A stretch of DNA of 64,000 bases from an uncultured bacterium (GTDB taxonomy: Bacteria; Desulfobacterota; Desulfovibrionia; Desulfovibrionales; Desulfovibrionaceae), in assembly GCA_905214305.1 (NCBI GenBank), contig CAJMLK010000002.1, positions 33,083-97,082 of the forward strand, in the 5' to 3' direction. The number at the start of each line of letters is the position of its first letter. The stretch's first letter is position 1. Shown in pieces: positions 1-8,053 of this stretch. The translations under genes and the position numbers were made by a program. Below the pieces are notes generated by a model. It did no database searches and was not told the DNA's origin. It saw only the letters and a list, made by a program, of their open reading frames with translations.

Positions 1-286
1 TGTGCGCCCCGAGGTGGTTGAGGTCTTCGCGCTTGAGCCATATCTGCGCTCCGCCCAGTTTTTGGCTCAGGTTGGCGCAGTGAAAGACCGGGCTGGGGCG
101 TCCTGTATAATGGATGAAAAGGTCGTTGAGTTCCCGCATGAAGGCGGGGTCGGCCAGAGCCGAATTCATGGCTGCGGTCAGCTCATCCAGACGGGCCTTG
201 ACGGGTTCGGGAACAAACTGGCCGCCATAGGCGCCAAAAAAGCCCTTGCTGTCGGGCTTGTCATGGGGTGCGGAATGCTGGCTCAT
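1..286 (-). CDS. trpB: Tryptophan synthase beta chain, N-terminal part (runs off the window)
   Basis: Reading leftward from an ATG at 284-286, the protein begins MSQHSAPHDKPDSKGFFGAY and continues with GGQFVPEPVKARLDEL, GRPSPVF and KREDLNHLGAH. These are the N-terminal region of the PLP-dependent TrpB subunit, which condenses indole with serine in the last step of tryptophan synthesis. The catalytic Lys that follows GAH in the family motif (GAHK) lies just beyond the window edge. The family usually has NHTGAHK; here the Thr is Leu. A GGAG ribosome site precedes the ATG. About 95 of roughly 400 residues are visible. It is divergent from thyX across 304 bp. Whether it belongs to a full trp operon cannot be seen. 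Confidence 0.87.
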   Translation of the reverse strand, partial: MSQHSAPHDKPDSKGFFGAYGGQFVPEPVKARLDELTAAMNSALADPAFMRELNDLFIHYTGRPSPVFHCANLSQKLGGAQIWLKREDLNHLGAH

Positions 287-590
287 GCGATCTCCTTGCT
301 GCTGATGCTGTGTCGCCGTCATGCTACCTGACCTGCGGCAAAACGCCGTTCTGCCGTAACCCGGCGCAGCGCCGTCGTATAGGGCGGCTTCGGGACCGGT
401 AAGCCTGAAAAGCGCAAAGGCTGAAAAACGGTTCTCACTCTGGCGTTTTGAACACTCTGTGTCAAGGCACTTTCGTGCATGTGCCATATGGGTTGTACGG
501 TGGATGCCTTGTGATTTTGTGTTCTTCTTGCCGTAGCGTGCTGTTTCGCTTATGCTTGCTGTGCGCGCATTTATGCGCCAAGGAGTTGAA
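287..590. other. Divergent intergenic region trpB/thyX
   Basis: This is 304 bp without a gene. On the minus strand a perfect TTGACA lies at 460-465 (read as tgtcaa on plus), but no good -10 hexamer follows at 17 bp, so it is only a weak trpB promoter candidate. The thyX ribosome site AAGGAG lies at 580-585. I saw no trp leader peptide or attenuator. Confidence 0.4.
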
Positions 591-1394
591 ATGCTGGATG
601 AAAAATTTACCGGAAACGGCAAGGTAGTGCTGCTGGCCGGCGGCGGGAAAATCTATACGGACATCGCGGCGCGTTTTGTGCGCAGCGAGAGGGATCTGGA
701 AGACATAGTGGCTTCTCCCTATTCCAAAAAGATTGTGGAGAACATTCTGTCATCAGGCCACAGGGCCGCGCTTGAATTTGATTTTTTCATTTTCGGCCTT
801 GAAGGCTACTCCCGCGTGACTGAGACCCAGCTTGTGCGCAAGCGTCTGGCTTCGTACCTTATCAAGTCGGGGCGGGCCGAGCTTGGCGGCAAGCGCCGCT
901 ATTCGGTGGTTTATCCGCGCGGCGTGGCGGAATTTGCGGCTCCGGTGACCTTGCCCGGCGGTGCAACGGTGAACCTGAGCGGACGCGATCTGGCCGATCT
1001 GGGCCGCCAGTGGTACGAGGCGGGGCTTGATGCGGGCCTGCCCGAAGAAGACTTGCGCTATCTCAAGCCGCAGGCCACCGAGTTCAAGGCCATTGTCGGC
1101 ATGAATGCTCATGCGCTGCTGGACTGGTTTTCCATTCGCTGCTGCCGTAATGCCCAGCACGAAATCCAGCACCTTGCCTGGCAGATGCTGCGTCTGAGCC
1201 GCAAGGCAGCCCCCGACCTTTTCGCAGGGGCAGGACCCAACTGCGTACAGCTGGGGTATTGCCCGGAAAACGCCCTGCAGAACGCCCGCTGTAGAGGGCG
1301 CATCATCACCAAGGATGACGCCATGACCCTGCTGCGCTCTGCCAGAGGCACTGCGGCAGCGCCTCCGGCTCAGGATGAATTTGCGGAAGACTAG
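591..1394 (+). CDS. thyX: Flavin-dependent thymidylate synthase (ThyX), variant signature
   Basis: A 267-residue protein of the ThyX family, which makes dTMP from dUMP with FAD and methylene-tetrahydrofolate. The ATG at 591 is preceded by AAGGAG, so I prefer it to an upstream in-frame ATG at 552. The signature RHRxxSxxxxSxR is present as RKRLASYLIKSGR at residues 83-95, with the central His replaced by Lys. A second family block, MNAHALLDWFSIR...AQHEIQ, is near residues 180-210 and has His where Arg is usual in the NxRxL part. The C-terminal extension contains several Cys (CCRNAQ, GPNCVQLGYC, NARCRG). The stop codon TAG at 1392-1394 is the first TAG of a repeat element. Catalytic competence is uncertain because of the two substitutions. 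Confidence 0.82.
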   Translation: MLDEKFTGNGKVVLLAGGGKIYTDIAARFVRSERDLEDIVASPYSKKIVENILSSGHRAALEFDFFIFGLEGYSRVTETQLVRKRLASYLIKSGRAELGGKRRYSVVYPRGVAEFAAPVTLPGGATVNLSGRDLADLGRQWYEAGLDAGLPEEDLRYLKPQATEFKAIVGMNAHALLDWFSIRCCRNAQHEIQHLAWQMLRLSRKAAPDLFAGAGPNCVQLGYCPENALQNARCRGRIITKDDAMTLLRSARGTAAAPPAQDEFAED

Positions 1395-1730
1395 GGCAAT
1401 TTCACTTTGAAACTGCTCTGGCGGGTGCTGAGCAATCGCCCGCCTGCTGTCGTCACAGGCCGCCTGTCCGCCCCGCCATGCGATGGCTGCGCGTTGGGGC
1501 GTTGCTCCCGGATCGGGTGCAGAAAACCGCGCTTGCAGGGCTTACATGCGTCAGGGAAAGAGTGTACGCTTTTCCAGCGTGGCGCTGGAGCAATTTTTTT
1601 TTGAAACTGCTCTGGCGGCTGCGGTAGCGGAGGCCCGCCGCGCAGGCGCAGTTTACCCGCGCGGTTGAACGCCGGAGCGGGCGTCGTGGAAGCATTGGGA
1701 ACAGATATTCTCGATGCGAAAATACTCTAA
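1391..1730 (+). repeat. Family A dispersed palindromic element, composite of two copies
   Basis: It begins CTAGGGCAATTTCACTTTG inside the thyX stop codon and ends GATGCGAAAATACTCTAA. It contains a left arm at about 1391-1460 and a second, more complete copy at about 1588-1730. Recognisable modules are the AGCAATTTC/GAAACTGCTCT hairpin, the GGCGGCTGCGG/GCCCGCC block, CCCGCGCGGTTGAACGCCGG, and the right-end hairpin around ATATTCTCGATGCG. The rest of the 520-bp gap to 1914 shows no credible gene. Confidence 0.75.
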
Positions 1731-1914
1731 AGAATTCAGGCTTCCATCCGTTCTTCGTCGGCATGCTGCGATCTTGCATGCCGCAAGTCGTCTGCCGGCA
1801 AGCTGTCTGCCAATGTCGACATGCCCGGTGCGAAGCGCCGGGCAACAGGCAGTGTGGTCGGCCCGAAAGAGCAGGGCGCGCATTTTCTTGGGCCACTGAC
1901 TGCCGGGACCAGCC

Positions 1915-3357
1915 TTACGCCCCATCCGTCTTTTTTGTCGCCGCTTCCACTGCTTCCATTGTCACTGGCGCATCCGTTTCTTCCGGTACTCCAGCCATTG
2001 CCGATATTTTCGGCGCAGCGGAAGGCTCGCCCGGCATGGTTTCGGACACCACGTCGCCAGTCGCTTTTTGGCATGACGGCCCGTTGATGATGGCGCCGAT
2101 CATGACGCCCAGATGGCACATGGCCAGTGCCAGCCACCAGACCCGGTAAAAATCGTGGCCGAAAATGCCGTTAAAAAGCCATGCCACAAAGCCGGTCCAG
2201 AAACAGGCCGTCAGATGCCAGTAGATGCCTTTTTCATGGCGGGCGCGTTCAGCCTGCAGGCGCGGCCTGATGCGCGCATAGCCCCACCAGGAAAAACCCA
2301 GCAGAAAGATCATGCCCAGGGCAAAGCCCACAAGCCCGTGCGCATACAGCATGTCCAGATAGATATTGTGCGGATGGCTGATGGTAATGAGGTCTTTTTC
2401 CGGGGTAAGGCCCAGACTGCGGAAGGCGGAATTATATTGCCCGGCCCCGGCCCCGAACCAGGGGTGTTCCAGAAAAACGCGCCAGCCGAGCTTCCACAGG
2501 CTCCAGCGGCCGTCATCCACCACAGCGTCCAGACGGGCGCGCCCCTGGGCCGCCAGAATCAGAAGCAGACCGGCTGCGGCAAGAAGAACCCCTTTCCAGC
2601 GGACGGAAGAATTTCCCGTCAGGAGCAGCCACAGGCCCATGACGGCGGCAATGGCGAGCGCTCCGCTGCGGCTGCCCGCGCCAGCCAGCAGAAAAAAAGC
2701 CGGCCAGAGAACGGCGGTGCTCAGCAGCAGTGCCGGCAGCCGGGAAAAAAACTGGCGCAGGATAAACCAGATGCCAAATGCCGGTATGAGGGCGAGGGCA
2801 ATGTAGTTGCCTACCTCGTAGTCGTCGAAGCTGCCTGTCAGACGCCCGCTGTTGAGCGGGTAGCCCATGAGAAAGTCCCTGCCGGTCTGCGCCTGCCACA
2901 CGCCGTCCAGGCCCTGCCAGAAAACGGCAAGCACACTGGCCCAGACCAGACGACGCAGGTCTTTTTCGCCACGGACGCACTCCATGGCGATAAAAGGCAG
3001 GATAAAGCCCTTGTTGAGGGCGGAACCGGCGTGCAGCAGGGACGATCCGGGGCTTTGCGAAAAAACCACGCCGATCATGACCATAAGCCCGAGGCAGACA
3101 AAAAGCGGCCATGTTCCCAGCCTGCGCAAGACGCTGTTTTTCCAGTTGCAGCGATAGTACTGGATGAGAAAGATCAGGCAGACCACGGGCATGATGTCGC
3201 GAACGGCATAGCCCGAAGGAAACGTGACCAGCGAGGCCCAGAATGACCAGAAAAGGCAGGAGAACCAGCGTTCGGCGGGCGGCAGCTGTCGAAATGCCGC
3301 TGTGGCGGCATGCAGGGCGTTTATCTGGCTTTTGCCATATTCCAGCAGGTTTCGCAC
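1915..3357 (-). CDS. O-antigen ligase/polymerase-like membrane protein (Wzy/WaaL family)
   Basis: A 480-residue polytopic membrane protein. Hydrophobic segments are spread through the first 410 residues. A large loop near residues 290-345 carries the WaaL/Wzy signature region: HPWFGAGAGQYNSAFRSLG, then SHPHNIYLDMLYAHGLVG. This family joins O-antigen or other polysaccharide to lipid A core, or polymerises repeat units, on the periplasmic face of the inner membrane. The start is GTG at 3357, with GGGAGG four bases upstream. The last ~60 residues are acidic and low in hydrophobicity (EETDAPVTMEAVEAATKKTDGA region), an unusual cytoplasmic tail. There is no glycan cluster next to it, so the substrate cannot be inferred. 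Confidence 0.8.
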   Translation of the reverse strand: MRNLLEYGKSQINALHAATAAFRQLPPAERWFSCLFWSFWASLVTFPSGYAVRDIMPVVCLIFLIQYYRCNWKNSVLRRLGTWPLFVCLGLMVMIGVVFSQSPGSSLLHAGSALNKGFILPFIAMECVRGEKDLRRLVWASVLAVFWQGLDGVWQAQTGRDFLMGYPLNSGRLTGSFDDYEVGNYIALALIPAFGIWFILRQFFSRLPALLLSTAVLWPAFFLLAGAGSRSGALAIAAVMGLWLLLTGNSSVRWKGVLLAAAGLLLILAAQGRARLDAVVDDGRWSLWKLGWRVFLEHPWFGAGAGQYNSAFRSLGLTPEKDLITISHPHNIYLDMLYAHGLVGFALGMIFLLGFSWWGYARIRPRLQAERARHEKGIYWHLTACFWTGFVAWLFNGIFGHDFYRVWWLALAMCHLGVMIGAIINGPSCQKATGDVVSETMPGEPSAAPKISAMAGVPEETDAPVTMEAVEAATKKTDGA

Positions 3358-3451
3358 TGTGCCTCCCGGGCATTGTTACAGAAAAATATTTACCTGATAT
3401 AAGACGCTTTTATATCCCGCGCTTTCTGTTTGTTCAAGTGCGGCAAAAACC

Positions 3452-3480
3452 TTGCCATGCGTCGGCATGCAAAATATACT
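3452..3480 (+). promoter_or_regulatory. Sigma70-type promoter of the NYN gene
   Basis: TTGCCA at 3452-3457, a 17-bp spacer, then TATACT at 3475-3480. It lies about 30 bp before the ATG at 3513, just inside the gap from the divergent O-antigen ligase-like gene. Confidence 0.6.
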
Positions 3481-3512
3481 GAGATAGTTCGTTATCTTAC
3501 CATGAGGATACT

Positions 3513-4235
3513 ATGGCACGATTTACAGGATTTGATGAGGTTTACAGCGCTCTTTATGTGGACTTTGACAATATTTTTACCCGTTTTCTTGAAATTGACC
3601 CTGAAGCGGCCCGTGCCTTTGGCGCCGCTCCGTACCGCTGGGTACGCTGGATGGAGAATCACGCCCTGCGCATCCTTTACGGCGAAGGCGTGCGCCGTCG
3701 CATTCTGAAACGCATGTGCTACCTTAATCCGCAGCGTTATCAGGAGTTTCGCAACTCATTCATCCGCAGCGCCTTTCAGGTTGTGGATTGCCCGCCCCTT
3801 ACATCCCGCGGTAAAACAAGCACGGATATCCATCTTGTTATGGACTGCATGGATGACCTTTCGCACTCTACAAAGTTTGACGAGTTCATCATTCTTTCGG
3901 GAGATGCGGACTTTACCCCTCTGCTCATTCGCCTTCAGGAGCACGCCCGGCGCACTCTTGTGCTTTCTGTGGGCTATTCTTCACCGGCCTATACGGCGGC
4001 GGCTTCATGGCGTATTCGTGAAGACTGGTTTTTGCAGCAGGCTTTGCGTGATGATCGCGATGACATGGACGGTGACGCCGGAGACGTTGCGGGCAAAACG
4101 GCCCCCCATGCAACGCTGGTGCAGGCCCCGGGCCGTGTGCCCGAAAGCGATAGCGGCTACGGCCGGGGCGGCGATGCCCTGTCTGTAGACGATGCTGATG
4201 ATGGCGATGAATCCACGCCCGGCAACGCCTGGTAA
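3513..4235 (+). CDS. NYN-domain (PIN-like) putative ribonuclease
   Basis: A 240-residue protein whose first ~180 residues match the NYN/LabA (DUF88) fold, a PIN-like metal-dependent RNase domain. The acidic residues expected of the active site are visible in YVDFDN (about residue 16-21), STDIHLVMDCMDD (about 108-120) and LSGDADFTPLL (about 130-140). An insertion rich in Arg (GVRRRILKRMCYLNPQRYQ) lies between the first two. The last ~55 residues are Asp/Gly-rich and look disordered. ATG at 3513 follows GAGGA at a good distance. The RNA target is unknown. It is transcribed alone, divergent from the O-antigen gene. Confidence 0.8.
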   Translation: MARFTGFDEVYSALYVDFDNIFTRFLEIDPEAARAFGAAPYRWVRWMENHALRILYGEGVRRRILKRMCYLNPQRYQEFRNSFIRSAFQVVDCPPLTSRGKTSTDIHLVMDCMDDLSHSTKFDEFIILSGDADFTPLLIRLQEHARRTLVLSVGYSSPAYTAAASWRIREDWFLQQALRDDRDDMDGDAGDVAGKTAPHATLVQAPGRVPESDSGYGRGGDALSVDDADDGDESTPGNAW

Positions 4236-4466
4236 GGGATGTTCCGCCCGAGGGTGTCTTCCGGCGGCGTTGGCGCTTGACGCGGGGCGCGCCCGAAGCT
4301 AAAGATGATCACGCTTTCTTTTGGTTCCCGCCCCGTTCCGGGGGTACTGCGCACTCCGGCGAAAAGTTCAGCCGTGGCTCTGCCGCCGCGGGACAGATCG
4401 CGGGGCAGGCTTTTCCACTGGCGTTGTGGGCGGCGGGCTTTGACGGAAACCATTTTAGGAGGTCCC

Positions 4467-5210
4467 ATGCTTCGCCGAATGACATTCGCCTTCATTGGTT
4501 TTGTTCTGATGTGCAGCTCTGCTGCGGCCGCTGAAAAAATCGTGGTTGCCAGCGACTGTACCTGGCCGCCTATGGAAATGCTCGATGCCAACAAGAAACC
4601 CGAAGGCTACTCCAGCGACTATCTGCGTGCTGTGGGCAAGGCCGCAGGTCTTGACATGGACATCCGCAACGTTGCCTGGGACGGGATTTTCGGCGGCGTA
4701 GCCACCGGGCAGTACGATGTTGTGGCTTCTTCCGTCACCATTACGCCCGAGCGCCAGAAACAGTTTGACTTCACTGACCCTTACTATGAAGTTGTGCAGG
4801 CCGTGGTGCTGCCCGAAGGGCAGAGCATCAGAAGCCTGGCCGACCTCAAGGGCAAAAAGGTTGGCGGGCAGATAGGCACGACCGGCATTTTTGTAACCCG
4901 CAAGGCCGATGTGGGCGCGGACATCAAAGAATATGACGATGTGGGTCTGGCAATTCAGGACCTGGTCAACGGCCGTATTGATGCAGTGGTCTGCGACGAT
5001 CCCGTTGCCATGTACTATGTCAACAAAAAGGCCGATACCGCAGGCAAGCTGAATATTTCGTACAAGACCGATGAAAAGGAATACTACGGCTTTACCGTTC
5101 GCAAGGGCCGCAAGGACCTTTTGGAAAAGCTCAATAAAGGCATCAAGGAAGTAAAGGCATCCGGTGAGGAAGCCAGAATTATTGAAAAGTGGATGGGCAA
5201 ATCCAACTAG
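4467..5210 (+). CDS. Polar amino-acid ABC transporter, periplasmic binding protein (copy 1)
   Basis: A 247-residue family-3 solute-binding protein. The start ATG at 4467 has AGGAGG just upstream; an in-frame open region reaching back to 4305 adds no plausible signal. A signal peptide is visible (MLRRMTFAFIGFVLMCSSAA, cleavage near AAA-EK). The mature part shows SDCTWPPMEM, WDGIFGGVATGQYDVV, SVTITPERQKQFDFTDPYY and LKGKKVGGQIGTTG, typical of binding proteins for polar amino acids such as glutamine, arginine or histidine. It is followed after 54 bp by a close paralogue, then a permease and an ATPase, so it most likely delivers substrate to that transporter. The substrate is not deducible. Confidence 0.9.
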   Translation: MLRRMTFAFIGFVLMCSSAAAAEKIVVASDCTWPPMEMLDANKKPEGYSSDYLRAVGKAAGLDMDIRNVAWDGIFGGVATGQYDVVASSVTITPERQKQFDFTDPYYEVVQAVVLPEGQSIRSLADLKGKKVGGQIGTTGIFVTRKADVGADIKEYDDVGLAIQDLVNGRIDAVVCDDPVAMYYVNKKADTAGKLNISYKTDEKEYYGFTVRKGRKDLLEKLNKGIKEVKASGEEARIIEKWMGKSN

Positions 5211-5264
5211 CCCACAGGGGACGCTGCCGGTATACGGCCGTGTCCGTCGCATGAAGGAGGTTTC

Positions 5265-6008
5265 ATGATACGTCGTTTTGCTTTCGCCCTGCTGGTTCTG
5301 ACCATGTTTTGCGGTCAGGCTCTGGCCGCTGAAAAATATGTTGTGGCTACCGACTGCACCTGGCCGCCGATGGAGCTTCTTGATGAAAACAAGCAGCCCG
5401 TGGGTTTTGACGTGGACTTCATCACTGAAGTGGGCAAGGCCGCCGGTTTTGAGGTGGACGTGCGCAATATCGCGTGGGACGGCATTTTTGGCGGCGTAGC
5501 CACCGGCCAGTATGATATTGTCGCTGCCGCCACCACCATCACGCCCGAGCGCCAGAAGCAGTTTGATTTTTCCGACCCCTATTATGAAGTGGCTCAGGCC
5601 GTGGTGCTCCCCGCAGGGCAGAGCATAAAGAGCCTTGAAGACCTCAAGGGCAAGAAAGTGGGCGGCCAGATCGGAACCACGGGCGTCTTTGTGCTCCGCA
5701 AGTCCGGCGTGGCTGTGGATCTCAAGGAATATGACGACGTGGGTCTGGCAATTCAGGACATGCTCGGCGGCCGCATTGACGCCGTGATCTGCGACGAGCC
5801 CGTTGCCATGTACTATGCCAACAAGAAGTCCGATACCGCCGGCAAGCTGAATCTTTCGTTCAAGACCGCCGAAAAGGAATACTACGGCTTTACCGTTCGC
5901 AAGGGCCGCAAGGACCTGGTGGAAAAGCTCAACAAGGGTATCAAGGCAGTCAAGGCGTCGGGCGTTGAGGCCCAGCTGCTTGAAAAGTGGATGGGCAAGG
6001 CCGAGTAG
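5265..6008 (+). CDS. Polar amino-acid ABC transporter, periplasmic binding protein (copy 2)
   Basis: Also 247 residues, and collinear with copy 1 over its whole length: SDCTWPPMEM becomes TDCTWPPMEL, and WDGIFGGVATGQYD and TITPERQKQFDFSDPYYEV are shared. Signal peptide MIRRFAFALLVLTMFCGQAL is cleaved near ALA-AE. GGAGG lies before the ATG. The two genes are a recent tandem duplication; differences cluster in residues after the signal and around DVDFITEVGKAAGFEVDV, so ligand preference may have shifted. The stop TAG (6006-6008) is the first TAG of a family A element, which with a strong hairpin separates the gene from the permease. Confidence 0.9.
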   Translation: MIRRFAFALLVLTMFCGQALAAEKYVVATDCTWPPMELLDENKQPVGFDVDFITEVGKAAGFEVDVRNIAWDGIFGGVATGQYDIVAAATTITPERQKQFDFSDPYYEVAQAVVLPAGQSIKSLEDLKGKKVGGQIGTTGVFVLRKSGVAVDLKEYDDVGLAIQDMLGGRIDAVICDEPVAMYYANKKSDTAGKLNLSFKTAEKEYYGFTVRKGRKDLVEKLNKGIKAVKASGVEAQLLEKWMGKAE

Positions 6009-6151
6009 AGCAATTTCACCTGGAATTGTCTGGCGACTGCGCGAGCAGACGCCCGCCACGATGGACAGGGCGCGCAAAAGCTGCGCCGTTCAGCGCCTTC
6101 GTGAGCGTCAGATACCTTGAGGCTGCATGTCGTCAAGGGAAAAAGCTCTAG
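6006..6151 (+). repeat. Family A element between binding protein and permease
   Basis: The element begins TAGAGCAATTTCACCTGG, sharing the upstream stop codon, and ends AAAAGCTCTAG. It carries the left hairpin and the GGCGACTGCGCGAGCAGACG/CCCGCC module. Length is about 146 bp. Confidence 0.75.
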
Positions 6152-6177
6152 ACCGGACCAGCCATTATGGTTTCATG

Positions 6178-6205
6178 GGAGTCCGGGCCGCGTGGCCCGG
6201 ACTCC
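6178..6205 (+). terminator. Strong hairpin upstream of permease gene (attenuator-like)
   Basis: Perfect 12-bp stem GGAGTCCGGGCC at 6178-6189 pairs with 6194-6205 around a GCGT loop. There is no T-run, so it may be an mRNA-stabilising or attenuating hairpin that sets binding-protein to permease expression ratio. Confidence 0.5.
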
Positions 6206-6232
6206 GCAGCCGTATTGATCTGAAGGATTGTG

Positions 6233-7033
6233 ATGCACGATAAAAAAGACGGAAGCAAGGGCAACATCATTATGGTCACGGAGGGGGCCTCCATCCCTGA
6301 CCCGCGCGAATGGCGGCTTATCAATGCCTGGTCCATCGCCCTTGTCGGGGCCGTTTCCACCTTGTTCGCCCTGTGCCTGCTCTGGCCTGAACCCTATTTG
6401 CGCATTTTGCTCTATCTGCCGGACGGCGTTCTTATCACCTTCAAGATCACCGTTCTTTCCATCTGCTGTGCCGTTCCTCTTGGCCTGCTCACCGGCCTCG
6501 GGCGTATTTCAAATAATCGCCTGATCAATCTCGTTGCTTCCACGTATGTGGAAGTGATTCGCGGCATTCCCTTGCTGGTGCAGATTTTTTACATCTACTA
6601 CGCGCTTTCACGTTTTGTGCAGGTCAGCGGTGTTACGTCCGCCGTGGTGGCTATCAGTTTTTGCTATGGCGCCTACATGGGCGAGGTATTCCGCGCTGGC
6701 ATCACCGCCATCAACAAGGGGCAGAGCGAGGCTGCGCGTTCACTGGGCTTCAACGGCTTTCAGACCATGCGCTATGTGGTTTTGCCGCAGGCCATGCGCA
6801 CCATTCTGCCGCCCGTGGGCAATGAATGCATCGCCATGCTCAAAGATACCTCGCTGGTATCCATCATGGCTGTGCCGGACATCATGCAGCGCGCCAGAAG
6901 CTTTGTGGGCACAACCTATCTCTATTTTGAGACGTATACTGTGGTGGCACTCATATATCTTGTCATCACTCTTATTCTTTCCAAAACCGTGAGCATCATG
7001 GAAGCCAGGCTGAACTATTATGACGGAAAGTAG
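6233..7033 (+). CDS. Polar amino-acid ABC transporter, permease
   Basis: A 266-residue HisM/GlnP-type inner-membrane permease. After a ~30-residue hydrophilic N-terminus come membrane segments near residues 30-50, 65-95, 105-135 and 235-260. The coupling (EAA) loop is visible as EAARSLGFNGFQTMRYVVLP near residues 165-185, and GIPLLVQIFYIYY is the usual conserved segment before it. I use ATG 6233, five bases after AAGGA; a GTG three bases earlier is too close to the ribosome site. It overlaps the ATPase gene by 14 bp, so the two are translationally coupled. Confidence 0.9.
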   Translation: MHDKKDGSKGNIIMVTEGASIPDPREWRLINAWSIALVGAVSTLFALCLLWPEPYLRILLYLPDGVLITFKITVLSICCAVPLGLLTGLGRISNNRLINLVASTYVEVIRGIPLLVQIFYIYYALSRFVQVSGVTSAVVAISFCYGAYMGEVFRAGITAINKGQSEAARSLGFNGFQTMRYVVLPQAMRTILPPVGNECIAMLKDTSLVSIMAVPDIMQRARSFVGTTYLYFETYTVVALIYLVITLILSKTVSIMEARLNYYDGK

Positions 7034-7787
7034 CACCGCCGCCACGCAGGACGCGCCTGCGCCCATCATTGCCATCAGTAATGTGTGGAAATATTTTGGT
7101 TCTTTGCCCGCCTTGCAGGACGTGAGCCTGGATGTGGCCACCGGCGAACGGGTGGTCATTATCGGTCCCTCCGGTTCGGGTAAATCAACCCTGCTGCGTT
7201 CCATAAACCGTCTGGAAGAAATCGATCAGGGCAGTATTGTGGTCAAAGGGCAGAATATCATGAGCCCGGACAACGATATCAACCTGGTGCGCCAGAATCT
7301 GGGCATGGTTTTTCAGCAGTTCAATCTTTTTCCGCACAAGACGGTGCTGGAAAATCTGACCCTTGCGCCCATCAAGCTGCGCAAGCTCTCGCGTGAAGAG
7401 GCTGAATCCCGCGCACTGGGCTTGCTGAAAAAAGTGGGCATCAGTGACAAGGCCAATGTCTATCCGGCCATGCTTTCCGGTGGTCAGCAGCAGCGCGTGG
7501 CTATTGCCCGCGCGCTGGCGATGCAGCCCGACATCATGCTTTTTGACGAACCGACTTCCGCCCTTGACCCTGAAATGGTGGGCGAAGTGCTGGACGTTAT
7601 GGTCAAGCTGGCTGAGGAAGGCATGACGATGGTCTGTGTTACCCACGAAATGGGCTTTGCCCGTACCGTGGCCGACCGTCTTATCTTTATGGATCAGGGG
7701 CAGATCGTCGAGCAGGGCAGGCCGGAAACCCTGTTTACCACGCCGCGCCATCCCCGCCTGCGCCAGTTCCTGAACCAGATTCTTTAA
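7020..7787 (+). CDS. Polar amino-acid ABC transporter, ATP-binding protein
   Basis: A 255-residue ABC ATPase of the GlnQ/HisP group. It contains Walker A GPSGSGKST near residues 50-58, Q-loop VFQQFNLFPHKTVLENL, signature LSGGQQQRVAIARAL near 154-168, Walker B IMLFDEPTSALDPE and switch His in CVTHEMGFAR. It energises uptake with the overlapping permease and one or both upstream binding proteins. An ~18-residue N-terminal extension precedes the usual start of the fold. Substrate specificity is not visible. Confidence 0.92.
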   Translation: MTESSTAATQDAPAPIIAISNVWKYFGSLPALQDVSLDVATGERVVIIGPSGSGKSTLLRSINRLEEIDQGSIVVKGQNIMSPDNDINLVRQNLGMVFQQFNLFPHKTVLENLTLAPIKLRKLSREEAESRALGLLKKVGISDKANVYPAMLSGGQQQRVAIARALAMQPDIMLFDEPTSALDPEMVGEVLDVMVKLAEEGMTMVCVTHEMGFARTVADRLIFMDQGQIVEQGRPETLFTTPRHPRLRQFLNQIL

Positions 7788-7930
7788 CAGGTTTGCGCTG
7801 CACGTGCGCTGACGGCTGTGTGAGCACATGTGCCATGCCCGCGCGGGCACGCACTTGCAGCCGTCATGCCGTGTTTCGTCTGCCCAGGTTCCGCCATGCC
7901 CGCGCGGGTATGCGCTTGCATCTTTGCGGC

Positions 7931-7981
7931 TGGCGACTGCTCACGCAGCCGCCAGAGCAATTTCAAGGTGAAACTGCTCTA
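7931..7981 (-). repeat. Partial family A element
   Basis: Reads on the minus strand from TAGAGCAGTTTCACCTTG into the GCTCTGGCGGCTGCGTGAGC module. Just upstream, two related segments with CATGCCCGCGCGGG occur near 7832 and 7893. The gap 7788-8053 holds no gene. Confidence 0.6.
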
Positions 7982-8053
7982 AACGCATAAAAAGCCCGCC
8001 CTGTCCTTCAGCACTGTTGAATCCTCGTGGACTGCGGCGGCAGAGACCGTGGT

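Noticed and set aside
1391..1730. Repeat elements as insertion sequences
   Set aside because: No ORF with transposase features, and sizes of 100-180 bp; at most non-autonomous elements.
4455..6077. 540-codon open frame on minus across both binding-protein genes
   Set aside because: Antisense to two well-supported genes; it arises from the high-GC codon bias and tandem duplication, with no family match or ribosome site.
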